Assembly (NCBI RefSeq): GCF_001922345.1
Contig: NZ_CP018811.1
Coordinates: 3,720,001-3,784,000, forward strand
Length of the DNA: 64,000 bases
DNA from: Paraburkholderia sp. SOS3
Lineage (GTDB): Bacteria > Pseudomonadota > Gammaproteobacteria > Burkholderiales > Burkholderiaceae
Direction of reading: 5' to 3'
Shown: piece by piece, positions 46,692 to 55,269 of the stretch
Position numbering within the stretch: the first letter of the stretch is position 1
Layout of the letters: every line of letters begins with the position of its first letter
Notes under the pieces: generated by a model
Databases searched by the model: none
Seen by the model: the letters and a program-made list of their open reading frames with translations, nothing else
Told to the model about the DNA's origin: nothing
Program-made: the position numbers and the translations under genes

Positions 46692-47834
46692 ATGTCCACT
46701 TTGAGCGAAGTCGCGGCCCACGCCGGCGTTACCTCGGCAACTGTCTCGAACGTGCTGCGCAACCGCGGACGCGTCGGCGAAGTCACGCGCAAGCGCGTGC
46801 TCGAGGCGGTTGCCGCACTCGGCTATCGCCCGCATCTGGCCGCGCGCGCGCTCGCCGAAGGCCGCGCGCCGACCATCGCACTGATGGTGTCGAGCATCGC
46901 CAATCCGTTCTATCCGGAGTTCGCGCTTGCGGTCGAGCGTGCGGCGCGCGCAAGCGGGCATTTCGTGATCATCTGCAATACGAACCAGGACCCGCTTGTC
47001 GGCCGCAAATATCTCGAACAGATTGCCGGCACGCTGTCGGAGGGCGTGCTCGTGATGAACGCGAATCTCGATTTCGCCGACCTGCACAAAACCGAAGCGC
47101 GCGGCACGCCGGTCGTGCTGTGCATGTGGGAGCGGCCCCACGACCCGCCGGGGCTGCCGTGCGTCGCCGTCGATTTCCGCCGCGCGGGCGAACTCGCCGC
47201 GCAGCACCTGCTCGAACTCGGCCATCGGCATATCGTTGCGATTGTCGGCAGCAAGCGCGCCGGCATTCATGCGGCGCGCCATGAAGGCTTCGTCGACGCG
47301 TTGCGGGCGGCGGGCGTCAAGCTGCCGCGCACGTGCGTGCGGCATGCGCCCGACACGATCGAAGGCGGCTATGCGGCCGCGCGCGATCTGCTCGCGGCAC
47401 ATCCGCATGCCACGGCAATCTTCGCGACCAACGATCTGCCTGCGCTCGGTTCGATCAATGCCGCGTTCGATCTCGGGCGCGATGTGCCGACCGATCTGTC
47501 GGTGGTCGGTATCACCGATATTCAGCTCGCGCAGCAGTCGCGGCCGCCTTTGACAACGGTCGCAGTGCCTACTGTCGAAGCGGCGGAACTGGCGGTGTCG
47601 CTGCTGCGAGAGCTGGTCGAGCGGCCCGGCGACGCGCGTCACGCGGCGCGGCGCGACGCACGCAACGACGCACGCAACGATGCACGGCAACGCAACGACG
47701 CACCGCACGACGCACCGCACGACGCGAGTGCAGCGCGCGTCTGCGTCACGTCAGCGCCACGGCTGATGTTGCGTGGTTCGACTTGCGCGCCGCGTGGTGC
47801 GAGCGGCTTAAAGGGGAAACGGTCGCGCGCATGA
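46692..47834 (+). CDS. LacI-family transcriptional regulator
   Basis: A 380-residue repressor. The N-terminal helix-turn-helix is TLSEVAAHAGVTSATVSNVL, and the effector-binding domain starts at APTIALMVSSIANPFYPEFA. The ATG at 46692 has no strong site. It is divergent from the galactoside genes and the palindrome lies between, so it probably represses them and itself, released by a galactoside. The C-terminal end is unusual: codons in 47638-47731 form short repeats (RNDA and PHDA units) in the loop where most LacI proteins have a few residues. That segment seems to be a slippage expansion inside a normal regulator. Confidence 0.92.
   Translation: MSTLSEVAAHAGVTSATVSNVLRNRGRVGEVTRKRVLEAVAALGYRPHLAARALAEGRAPTIALMVSSIANPFYPEFALAVERAARASGHFVIICNTNQDPLVGRKYLEQIAGTLSEGVLVMNANLDFADLHKTEARGTPVVLCMWERPHDPPGLPCVAVDFRRAGELAAQHLLELGHRHIVAIVGSKRAGIHAARHEGFVDALRAAGVKLPRTCVRHAPDTIEGGYAAARDLLAAHPHATAIFATNDLPALGSINAAFDLGRDVPTDLSVVGITDIQLAQQSRPPLTTVAVPTVEAAELAVSLLRELVERPGDARHAARRDARNDARNDARQRNDAPHDAPHDASAARVCVTSAPRLMLRGSTCAPRGASGLKGKRSRA
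47638..47731 (+). repeat. short tandem repeats in the LacI gene
   Basis: Units of CGCAACGACGCA and CACGACGCACCG are repeated in frame, coding an Arg/Asp/Asn/Ala-rich and then His/Asp/Ala-rich loop. The array is absent from typical LacI proteins of this group, as far as I can judge, and is probably variable between strains. Confidence 0.7.
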
Positions 47835-47859
47835 AGGCCAGAGATGGACGGGCGCAATA

Positions 47860-49458
47860 TCACACGCCCGTCGGCCCATTGAGCACGACGCGCACCTTGC
47901 GCGCAAGCTCCGCGCGCTGATACGGCTTGTGAATGATCGCGAATTCGGCGCCCGCCGCATCCTTGCGCTCGATCGATGCATCGGCATAGCCGGTCGTCAG
48001 CAGCACCTTGAGGTTCGGCCGCAGGCGCTGCGCCTCGCGCGCGAGCATCACGCCGTTCATATTGCCGGGCATGATCAGATCGGTGAACAGCAGGTCGAAA
48101 TCCGCGCCATCCTGCAGCGCGACGAGCGCCTCTTTCGCATCGAGCACGACGCGCGTGCGGTAGCCGATCTGTTGCAGCATCGCCTGCGCGACCTCGGCCA
48201 CTTCGACGCGATCGTCGACAATCAGAATCGTCTCGTTGCCCGCCTGTTCGATCGCCTTCGGCGCGACCGGTCGCGCCAGCTTCGCATCGTGCGCGGCGGG
48301 GAAATAAAGCCTCAGCGTCGTGCCTATGCCGACCTCCGAATACAGATTCACCGCGCCGCCCGACTGCTTCGCGAAGCCATAGACCATCGACAGTCCGAGT
48401 CCCGTGCCTTTGCCCTCTTCCTTCGTCGTGAAGAACGGGTCCATCACGCGATCGACGATTTCGGGGGGAATGCCGCTGCCGTTATCGGAGATGGAGATCG
48501 ACACGTATCGGCCCGGGCGCAGGTCCGCGAAGCCGATCAACTGCGGCCGGTCGAGATCGAGGCTCTGCGTGCGCACGGTCACGACACCGTCGCGACGCTC
48601 GTGCAACGCATCGCGTGCATTGAGCAGCACATTGAGCAGCGCGACTTCGAGTTGCGACGAATCGACACGGCAATTCGCGAGATTTTCTTCGAACTCGGTG
48701 ACGAGCGAGATTTCCTCGCCGAGCGTGCGCCGCGCCAGCTCGACCATGCCCTCGGCGAGCGTGTTCAGATTCACCGTGCGGCCGACCAGTCTTTGCTTGC
48801 GCGCAAACGCGAGCAGATGTTGAGTCAGCGTCGTGGCTTTGGAGACCGAGCCGCGCATCTTGTCGAGGCTGCGCAGCATGCCGTCGCGATCGGCATCGTG
48901 CTCGATGCCGAGCTGCAGCATATCGACGTAGCCGGACATCACCTGCAGCAGGTTGTTGAAGTCGTGCGCGATGCCGCCCGTCAACTGGCCGAGCGCTTCC
49001 ATTTTCTGCGCCTGGTGCAGCGCGTCCTCGGCATCGCGCCGGCGGCTCACGTCGAGCTGCGAGCCGAAGAAATAAACGAGCTCGCCTGCCTCATCGAACA
49101 CCGGCGACAGAAAGAGCGCATTCCAGAAGGTCGTGCCGTCCTTCCGGTAGTTCATGACTTCGATCGCAAGCTCGCGCCGTTCGGCCACCGCGCGGCGTAC
49201 TTCGTCGATGGCCGCGCGATCGGTCTCGGGACCCTGCAGAAACCGGCAGTTCTGGCCGAGCACCTCGTGCGGTTCATAGCCCGTCATGCGCAGGAACGCA
49301 TGGTTCGCGAAGATAATCGGGTTGTCGGGCTGATGCGGATCGGTGACGACCATCGGCATGCGCGTGGTCGATACGGCCGCGAAAAAGATATCGTCGCGGT
49401 GGTCCGAAATCTCGTGCGCACCGCTGCGAATCGTGGTTTGAATTCGAGTCGTGTCCAT
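47860..49458 (-). CDS. blue-light-sensing LOV hybrid histidine kinase
   Basis: A 532-residue protein with a LOV domain (residues about 25-135), a HisKA/HATPase kinase and a C-terminal receiver. The LOV flavin motif is intact: [13 protein letters not shown], with the adduct-forming Cys71. The kinase H-box is [11 protein letters not shown] (His165), the G boxes are DNGSGIPPE and [11 protein letters not shown], and the receiver has DD near 415 and phosphorylatable Asp460 ([10 protein letters not shown]). The family forms a flavin-Cys adduct in blue light and changes kinase activity. The ATG at 49458 follows GGAAGCT; GTG at 49521 is a longer alternative. No obvious response-regulator partner is adjacent, so the receiver may hand on the phosphate in trans. 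Confidence 0.93.
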   Translation of the reverse strand: MDTTRIQTTIRSGAHEISDHRDDIFFAAVSTTRMPMVVTDPHQPDNPIIFANHAFLRMTGYEPHEVLGQNCRFLQGPETDRAAIDEVRRAVAERRELAIEVMNYRKDGTTFWNALFLSPVFDEAGELVYFFGSQLDVSRRRDAEDALHQAQKMEALGQLTGGIAHDFNNLLQVMSGYVDMLQLGIEHDADRDGMLRSLDKMRGSVSKATTLTQHLLAFARKQRLVGRTVNLNTLAEGMVELARRTLGEEISLVTEFEENLANCRVDSSQLEVALLNVLLNARDALHERRDGVVTVRTQSLDLDRPQLIGFADLRPGRYVSISISDNGSGIPPEIVDRVMDPFFTTKEEGKGTGLGLSMVYGFAKQSGGAVNLYSEVGIGTTLRLYFPAAHDAKLARPVAPKAIEQAGNETILIVDDRVEVAEVAQAMLQQIGYRTRVVLDAKEALVALQDGADFDLLFTDLIMPGNMNGVMLAREAQRLRPNLKVLLTTGYADASIERKDAAGAEFAIIHKPYQRAELARKVRVVLNGPTGV

Positions 49459-49944
49459 AGCTTCCGGCAGGCGCTGATGACGGGCCACACGACTCGCGGG
49501 TTTGCTCGCGGGTTCAATCACTCATGTGTGGGCGCGCCGCACTCCGCCAGGCAGTTGCAGTATGGGCCGAAGTGCGAAATTCATGCCCACGAGACGCGCC
49601 GCGCGGCCGATGCACGCGCCGCATACCAACGCGCGATGCGCGAAATCCCGGCCCGCCGGGCGTGACACGAGTGTGTTGCAATGTGTAAGTCCGCACGTCG
49701 GCCGTTTTTGCCGCAAGCCGGCAAGGCCATTGCAACGTGGAAACGCGGGACACGACGGGTCTGCAAAATTTTCAATGCGGCGGTCGTTGTGCACGCCGCC
49801 TCCGACGCGAAGTCGCGATACCCGCTATGCTTCGTGTTTTCGCATCGCGCTTCCGGCGCAAGGCCCGCGCGGGCCGCTCCCGCAGGCATTTCGCAGATGT
49901 CGTGCGCCTTTCTTTCCTTACGTCCTCATTGCGGAGACACGTCC
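49459..49944. other. 486-base divergent gap without a gene
   Basis: The gap between the LOV kinase and the aldo/keto reductase holds only small overlapping open frames in several phases, none with a good ribosome site or family motif. It presumably carries both promoters. I see no palindrome or repeat of note. Confidence 0.6.
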
Positions 49945-50943
49945 ATGCAATATTGCAAATTCGGCGGTACAGGCCTGACTGTTTCGCGTCTATGCCTCGG
50001 CACGATGACCTTCGGCCTTCAGACCGACGAATCCGTATCGCGCGCCATTCTCGACAAGGCGACCGATGCGGGCGTCACGTTTATCGACACCGCCGATGCC
50101 TATCCGCTCGGCGCGACCGTCGAGCAGACCGGCCGTACCGAGGAAATCATCGGGCAATGGCTCAAGGGCAAGCGCGAGCGCTTCATCGTCGCGACCAAGG
50201 CATTCAACAAGGTCGGCCCGTCTGAGTGGGATCAGGGTTCGTCGCGCAAGCATCTGCTCAATGCGATCGACAACTCGCTGCGGCGCCTGAACACCGACTA
50301 CGTCGATCTCTATCAGTTGCATAACGACGATCACGACACGCCGCTCGAAGAAACGCTCGAGGCACTCGATACGATCGTGCGCTCGGGCAAGGCGCGCTAT
50401 GTCGGCGTGTCGAACTTCCTCGCGTACCGGCTCGCACGCGCGCTGGGCCGCGCGGATGTGTTGCGCGTCGTGCGCTTCGTCTCGGTGCAGCCGCGCTACA
50501 ACCTGCTGTTCCGTCAGATCGAACGCGAACTGCTGCCGCTCGCCGCCGAGGAGAAACTCGCGGTCATGCCTTATAACCCGCTCGCGGGCGGCCTGCTGAC
50601 CGGCAAGCATCGGCACGATGCGAAGCCCGCCGAAGGGCGCTTCACATCGGCCACCGTCGGCAAGGCCGGCGCGATGTACCAGGAGCGCTACTGGCACGAG
50701 CGCGAGTTCCAGACGATCGACAAGCTGCGCGGCATCGTCGACAAAACCGGCGTGTCGCTGGCGAAAACGTCGCTGGCCTGGGTGCTCGCCAATCCGGTCG
50801 TGACATCGGCGATCATCGGTGCGAGCCGGCCCGAACAGCTCGACGAGACGCTCGCGGCAATCGATCTGAAACTCGATCCGGAAGTGAAGGCGCAGCTCGA
50901 CGATGCGACCGTCGAATACCGTTGGGGTGACGCGGCTCGATAA
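49945..50943 (+). CDS. aldo/keto reductase
   Basis: A 332-residue NADP-dependent oxidoreductase of the aldo/keto reductase family, (alpha/beta)8 barrel. The catalytic tetrad is Asp48, Tyr53, Lys85 (FIVATK) and the His of YQLHNDDH. The C-terminal SAIIGASRPEQLDETL binds the cofactor phosphate. The physiological substrate is unknown. The ATG at 49945 follows GCGGAGACACGTCC. The gene stands alone; divergence from the LOV kinase leaves open a light-linked role, but nothing in the sequence shows it. Confidence 0.93.
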   Translation: MQYCKFGGTGLTVSRLCLGTMTFGLQTDESVSRAILDKATDAGVTFIDTADAYPLGATVEQTGRTEEIIGQWLKGKRERFIVATKAFNKVGPSEWDQGSSRKHLLNAIDNSLRRLNTDYVDLYQLHNDDHDTPLEETLEALDTIVRSGKARYVGVSNFLAYRLARALGRADVLRVVRFVSVQPRYNLLFRQIERELLPLAAEEKLAVMPYNPLAGGLLTGKHRHDAKPAEGRFTSATVGKAGAMYQERYWHEREFQTIDKLRGIVDKTGVSLAKTSLAWVLANPVVTSAIIGASRPEQLDETLAAIDLKLDPEVKAQLDDATVEYRWGDAAR

Positions 50944-51228
50944 AGTTCGGCTTGATCGGCCACGCGAAGACGGACCGGGGAGACGAACGGCGCGCTCCTC
51001 GGTCCACAGCGTCCTGCTTGTAGGACTGGTTCGGAATTTCCTTGTTTGTATATTGCAACGCGCGGGTCGTGTCTTATATCTGGCTATTAATAGAGAATAA
51101 GTTTAGATATATCGAGCGCCTTTAAGGCAGTGATGCATATTAAAATAAAAAGGATTACCAGGCAGATATCGAGGTGAGGTACGATTTGGTGGACGCTTAT
51201 TCCACAGCAGGAAAGATCGAACCCAGCC
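50944..51228. other. AT-rich gap upstream of the two-gene unit
   Basis: From about 51040 to 51180 the sequence is much richer in A+T than its neighbours (TTATATC, TTAATAGAGAATAAG, ATTAAAATAAAAAGG). A sigma-70-like pair TTGCAA (51053-51058) and TATATC (51075-51080), 16 bases apart, points to the genes at 51229-52166. No Shine-Dalgarno stands directly before the first gene. Confidence 0.5.
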
Positions 51229-51495
51229 ATGGCTCTGTACTTCATCACAGCGCTGTCCAATCCGGACAGGGTCATCGCAGCAGCAAGACAGCTCGTTTCC
51301 GCACGTGATTTCCACGAAGTGGCCAGCGACAAGTTCTTTCTGTCCTTCAACGGCTCGACAGTCGAGCTCGGGGAAAAACTCGGCATCAACGAAGGCCGCA
51401 CCGGAATGGGCATCTTATTGCGGGTAACGGCGTTTCACGGCCGTGCACCGAAGTCGATATGGGAATTCATAGGGCTGCAGCTGAGTAAAACATGA
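51229..51495 (+). CDS. hypothetical protein, 88 residues
   Basis: I do not recognise this small protein. It starts MALYFITALSN and has an alpha/beta pattern with a conserved-looking core (KFFLSFNGSTVELGEKLGI; GMGILLRVTAFHG). No signal peptide or membrane segment. Codon use is less GC-biased than in neighbours. Its stop overlaps the next gene's ATG by three bases, a tight operon. Function unknown; a soluble partner of the coiled-coil membrane protein encoded next is the simplest guess. Confidence 0.75.
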   Translation: MALYFITALSNPDRVIAAARQLVSARDFHEVASDKFFLSFNGSTVELGEKLGINEGRTGMGILLRVTAFHGRAPKSIWEFIGLQLSKT

Positions 51496-52166
51496 TGCAA
51501 ACTTCCTGGACACAAAGCGCCGTCGTCGACGCGCCCGACCTGCCGGTTCAGGCTCAGACAATGGGCAATGAGACCGGAAGCGACTTCGCTTTCGCGGTGT
51601 ACGAACAACTCGCACGTATCCACCGCGAGCTTGGCGCTTTGACAACGTCTCAACTCCAGTTAGACGCGTACGTGAAGGACTCGGAGGTCCGCTTCACCGA
51701 TCTCGCCCGCGAATCGGAATTGCGTTTGACCAAATTGAGCGAAGAGTCCGAGAAGCGTTTGACCAAGCTGGGTGAGGAGTCCGAGAAGCGCCTGACCAAG
51801 CTGGGCGAGGAAGCCGAAAAGCGTTGGGCCAAGTCGAGCGAAGAGGCCGAGAAGCGTTGGGCCAGGTCGAGCGAAGAGGCCGAAAAGCGTTGGGCTCAAT
51901 CGGGCGCCGAGTCTGAGAAGCGATTGACTCAACTGAGCCGCGAATCCGAGGAGCGATTCGAGAGGCGCGTCGGAAAAGTCGAGCAGCGCGCCGACAAGCT
52001 GGAGACGAGCGCGCTCGAGCGGGTGAAGACAACCGAAGACAAACTCTCGTCGCTGAAGGACTTTGTCCACCGGTTGTTCTGGACGGGTACGGGAATTGTT
52101 GCAGTTCTCGGCGTCACGTTGGGATGGAAGCCCATCTGGCTTTGGGTCTCAACGCATAGCCTGTAA
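51492..52166 (+). CDS. hendecad-repeat coiled-coil protein with C-terminal membrane anchor
   Basis: A 224-residue protein. Residues 72-159 are eight 11-residue units of the type SEESEKRLTKL / SEEAEKRWARS, giving a long, highly charged coiled coil. Residues about 195-218 (RLFWTGTGIVAVLGVTLGW) are the only hydrophobic segment, so the coil is probably tethered to the inner membrane by its C terminus. N-terminal residues 1-50 are soluble. Its general layout recalls DUF1640-like coiled-coil proteins, but I do not recognise it. It is coupled to the 88-residue gene. GC is lower than in the neighbours, so transfer is possible. Confidence 0.8.
   Translation: MMQTSWTQSAVVDAPDLPVQAQTMGNETGSDFAFAVYEQLARIHRELGALTTSQLQLDAYVKDSEVRFTDLARESELRLTKLSEESEKRLTKLGEESEKRLTKLGEEAEKRWAKSSEEAEKRWARSSEEAEKRWAQSGAESEKRLTQLSRESEERFERRVGKVEQRADKLETSALERVKTTEDKLSSLKDFVHRLFWTGTGIVAVLGVTLGWKPIWLWVSTHSL
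51705..51968 (+). repeat. eight 33-bp in-frame repeats
   Basis: DNA units of 33 bases (GAAGAGGCCGAAAAGCGTTGG-like cores) code the 11-residue repeats of the coiled-coil protein. The middle units are nearly identical, so copy number may vary between strains. Confidence 0.85.
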
Positions 52167-52180
52167 CGCCCGGCATCGAA

Positions 52181-52220
52181 AAAGGAGCGCAGACCGCGCG
52201 CGCCCCGCCCCCGCTCCTTT
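52181..52220. terminator. bidirectional terminator between the two-gene unit and ppgK
   Basis: The stem AAAGGAGCG / CGCTCCTTT (52181-52189 and 52212-52220) has CATTTTT-type runs on the minus side (TCCTTTTTCG) and TTT on the plus side. It lies 14 bases after the coiled-coil gene and 86 bases after the ppgK stop, so it probably serves both. The loop is long and very GC-rich. Confidence 0.65.
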
Positions 52221-52306
52221 CGCCAGCGCACGGTATGGCGCCGGCACTCTGCCTTAAGCTCCGCCCACTTCTACGCCTACCACTACGCCCACCTCTACGC
52301 GCACTA

Positions 52307-53359
52307 CTAGCCAGACTGTCCGCCGTGCAAATCCGTATCCGGAAACTGCCGGGTTTCGCGTACCGAACGCGGATGCCAGAGCCGCGCACCGCCCTCGATG
52401 CCGGCCGCGTTCGACACGATCGCCACGTTCGCGGGAAGATCGAACTTCAGGTTCACCGCATTGCCGCCGCCGATCCACAACCGGTCATAGTTCACGAGCC
52501 GCTCGAGTATGCCGATGACCTTCTCGACGCGCTTGTTCCACCGTTTGTCGCCCGCCGACTCGCGCGCGTGTCCACCGATGTACTCATCGTACGTGCGATT
52601 CTTGCTGACGGGGTGATGCGCGAGTTCGAGATGCGGCATCAGTTCGCCATCGCGAAAGAGCGCCGTGCCCGCGCCGGTGCCAAGCGTCAGCACGAATTCG
52701 AGACCGTGCCCTTCGATCGCGGCGAGACCCTGCATCTCGGCGTCGTTGATCATCCGTACCGGCAAGCCGCCGACGCGCTTCGCGAGCATGTCGGCGAGCG
52801 GCACGCCATGCCAGCCCTCGTCGCCGATATTCGGCGCGGTCAGCACGCGGTTCTCGCGCACGACACCGGGAAAGCCCATCGACATCCGCGTCGGGTGATG
52901 TTGCTCGAGCAACGGCTCGACGAGCTTCGCAAGCGTGTCGGCCATCTGCTCGGGTGTACACGGATGCGGCGTGGCGATCCGCACGCGTTCGCTCAGCATC
53001 TTGCCGTTGCCGTCGATGACCGCGGCCTTGAGCCCGGTGCCGCCGATATCGATGGCAAGAATGCGCTCGCGCGCACCGAGCGCGCCGGCGGTGTGCTGTG
53101 ACGACGGTGCGGACCGTGCCGACTTGCGCGACGCGGCGGCCTTCCTGCCCGCGGCTGCGGTCGGGCTCCCGGTTGCGGCAGCCTTCTTTGCAGCAGCCTT
53201 CTTCGCAGCACCCGTTCTCACCGCGCTTTTCTTCACTGCAACAGCCCCCTTCCGGGCCGCGGCCGACTTCACGGCCACACCTGCCGCAGCTTTCCTTGCA
53301 GTCTTCTTCGCACTCGTCTTCGTGCTTGCCACCGTCTTTTTTCGTGTTGGCATCGTCAT
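52307..53359 (-). CDS. ppgK: polyphosphate glucokinase with histone H1-like N-terminal tail
   Basis: A 350-residue ROK-family kinase. Residues 100-350 are the catalytic core: DIGGTGLKAAVIDGNG (104-119), MSMGFPGVVREN, INDAEMQGLAAIEG with catalytic Asp206, and TLGTGAGTALF. This matches polyphosphate glucokinases, which phosphorylate glucose with polyphosphate or ATP. Residues 1-95 are extra: Lys/Ala/Arg-rich with AAKKAAAKKAA-like repeats, as in histone H1-like bacterial proteins. The ATG at 53359 follows AAGGGACG; 53353 is the alternative. The gene is last in an operon with G6PDH, a GH63-like glucosidase and a debranching enzyme, so it likely traps glucose released from glucans. Confidence 0.92.
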   Translation of the reverse strand: MTMPTRKKTVASTKTSAKKTARKAAAGVAVKSAAARKGAVAVKKSAVRTGAAKKAAAKKAAATGSPTAAAGRKAAASRKSARSAPSSQHTAGALGARERILAIDIGGTGLKAAVIDGNGKMLSERVRIATPHPCTPEQMADTLAKLVEPLLEQHHPTRMSMGFPGVVRENRVLTAPNIGDEGWHGVPLADMLAKRVGGLPVRMINDAEMQGLAAIEGHGLEFVLTLGTGAGTALFRDGELMPHLELAHHPVSKNRTYDEYIGGHARESAGDKRWNKRVEKVIGILERLVNYDRLWIGGGNAVNLKFDLPANVAIVSNAAGIEGGARLWHPRSVRETRQFPDTDLHGGQSG

Positions 53360-53393
53360 CGTCCCTTTGAAGTTGTTCTATCCACTCGACCCA

Positions 53394-55013
53394 TCAGCGC
53401 CGCTTCGGTTCATCGTCGAGCGGCCGCCAGGCGCGCCCGTCGCGCGCCAGCAGCGCATCGGCTTGCGCAGGCCCGCTGCCGCCCGCCGCGTAGCCATGCA
53501 CGGGCATCGCCCCACCGGCGGTCGGATGCAGCACCGCGTCCACCGCCGCCCAGCTCCCTTCGATGCTGTCGGCCCGCTGGAACAGCGTCTCGTCGCCGAG
53601 CATGCAGTCGTACAGCAGCGTTTCGTAGCCGACGTTCGCCTGTTCCTTGAAGAAATCGTTGTAGTCGAATGTCGAGCGCACGCGGCCCATGCGCATCGTC
53701 GGGCCCGGCACCTTCACGTTGAAGTCGAAACGCGTGCCGTGCGTTGGATCGATACGCAGCGTCAGCACGTTCGGCATCAGCGAATCGACGGGCGTATCGC
53801 GAAACATCAGGAAGGGCACGCGCTTTAACTGCACTGCGATCTCGGTGCGGCGCACGGAGAGCCGCTTGCCCGTGCGCAGATAGAACGGCACGCCGCCCCA
53901 GCGCCAGTTGTCGATCTGAACCCGCGCGGCCGCGTAGGTTTCGGTCGTGCTGTCGGGCGCGACGTTCGGCTCCTTGCGATAGCCGACACCGGCGGGTCCG
54001 TCTTCGTACTGTCCGAATACGACGTCTTCGGCACGCAGCGGCTGGATCGCTTCGAACACTTCGGCCTTCTTGTCGCGCACCGTTTCGGCATCGAACGAGT
54101 TCGGCGGCTCCATCGCGATCATGGCCATCAGCTGGAACAGGTGATTGGGCACCATGTCGCGAAACGCGCCCGTATGTTCGTAGAATGCACCGCGCCCTTC
54201 GACGCCGAGCGTCTCGGACGCGGTGATCTGCACGCTGTCGATATACTCGCGCCGCCATACGGGCTCGAACAGCGCATTCGCAAAGCGCACCGCGAGAATG
54301 CTCTGCACCGTTTCCTTGCCGAGGAAGTGATCGATCCGGTAGATCTGCTCTTCTTTCGCGTAAGTGAGGATGTGCTCGTTCAGATCGCGCGCCGATGCGA
54401 GGTCGTTGCCGAACGGCTTTTCGATCACCACGCGCCTGAAGCCGCCCGCACTCTCTTCGTCGAGCAAGCCCGCTTTGCCGAGCTGTTCGACGACCGGCTT
54501 GAAGAAGCGCTCGCCGATCGCGAGATAAAAGATCGCATTGCCGCAGCCGGTCTTGCCGATGGCCTGCTTCACGTGCTCGAAGGTCTCGGGCGTCGAGAAG
54601 TCGCCGCCCATATAGTGCAGCCGCTGCGCGAGCCAGTTCCACGACGCTTCGTCGGCCTTGCCCGCGCTCGAGCGCTCCGCCGCGAACTGCTGCAGCGATG
54701 CATGCAGATCGTCGCGCCAATCGTCGGTGCCGCGCTCGCCGCGATTCACGCCGATCACCTGCAGGCCGTCATCGAGCAGCCCGTCGACGACGAGGTTGTA
54801 CAACGCGGGCACGAGCAGCCGCTTGGTCAGATCGCCGCCCGCGCCGAAGATCACGAGCGTGCACGGCGGCGCCTTGCATTCGCCCGCGGGTCCGCAAGGA
54901 CCCTCGCCTCGGGCGAGCGCGGCAGGCGGCGCAGCAGGCACTTTCGCCGTGGCAGTGGCCGAGGTTGCCCTGGACGCATTCACTTCGACGGTGGCATTCG
55001 TATCGGACGGCAT
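53394..55013 (-). CDS. zwf: glucose-6-phosphate 1-dehydrogenase
   Basis: A 539-residue Zwf enzyme that oxidises glucose 6-phosphate to 6-phosphogluconolactone with NADP+. IFGAGGDLTKRLLVPALYN is the cofactor-binding start, RIDHFLGKETVQ the catalytic motif with His, and EKPFGND the substrate-binding part. Residues 1-50 are an Ala/Thr-rich extension. The ATG at 55013 follows GAGGGAATGCC. Placement directly before ppgK (34 bases from its start) suggests that glucose phosphorylation and oxidation are coupled. Confidence 0.96.
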   Translation of the reverse strand: MPSDTNATVEVNASRATSATATAKVPAAPPAALARGEGPCGPAGECKAPPCTLVIFGAGGDLTKRLLVPALYNLVVDGLLDDGLQVIGVNRGERGTDDWRDDLHASLQQFAAERSSAGKADEASWNWLAQRLHYMGGDFSTPETFEHVKQAIGKTGCGNAIFYLAIGERFFKPVVEQLGKAGLLDEESAGGFRRVVIEKPFGNDLASARDLNEHILTYAKEEQIYRIDHFLGKETVQSILAVRFANALFEPVWRREYIDSVQITASETLGVEGRGAFYEHTGAFRDMVPNHLFQLMAMIAMEPPNSFDAETVRDKKAEVFEAIQPLRAEDVVFGQYEDGPAGVGYRKEPNVAPDSTTETYAAARVQIDNWRWGGVPFYLRTGKRLSVRRTEIAVQLKRVPFLMFRDTPVDSLMPNVLTLRIDPTHGTRFDFNVKVPGPTMRMGRVRSTFDYNDFFKEQANVGYETLLYDCMLGDETLFQRADSIEGSWAAVDAVLHPTAGGAMPVHGYAAGGSGPAQADALLARDGRAWRPLDDEPKRR

Positions 55014-55269
55014 GGCATTCCCTCGCAGATGGTGACCCACAGATGACTGGCATTACCAGGATGACCCGCCGCGCGGCCATACAGTTCCATCGGATCGCGC
55101 GGCGGCGCGCTTTCGCAAGACTTCCGTAAAGCCGCCGCGCCAGCATGGCATCGACGCGGCAAGAACTGCGCCCCGGTATGCGCAACGGCCAGCAAGTTGT
55201 GCCGCCCGATGCCAGTGCGAGTGCGTATCGGGCGGCCGTTGCTGCATGCGTGCGCGGTTTGCGTTTGTC

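Noticed and set aside
51229..52166. Classic toxin-antitoxin pair
   Set aside because: Neither protein shows a known toxin or antitoxin motif, and the membrane coiled coil is longer than usual; kept only as one possibility.
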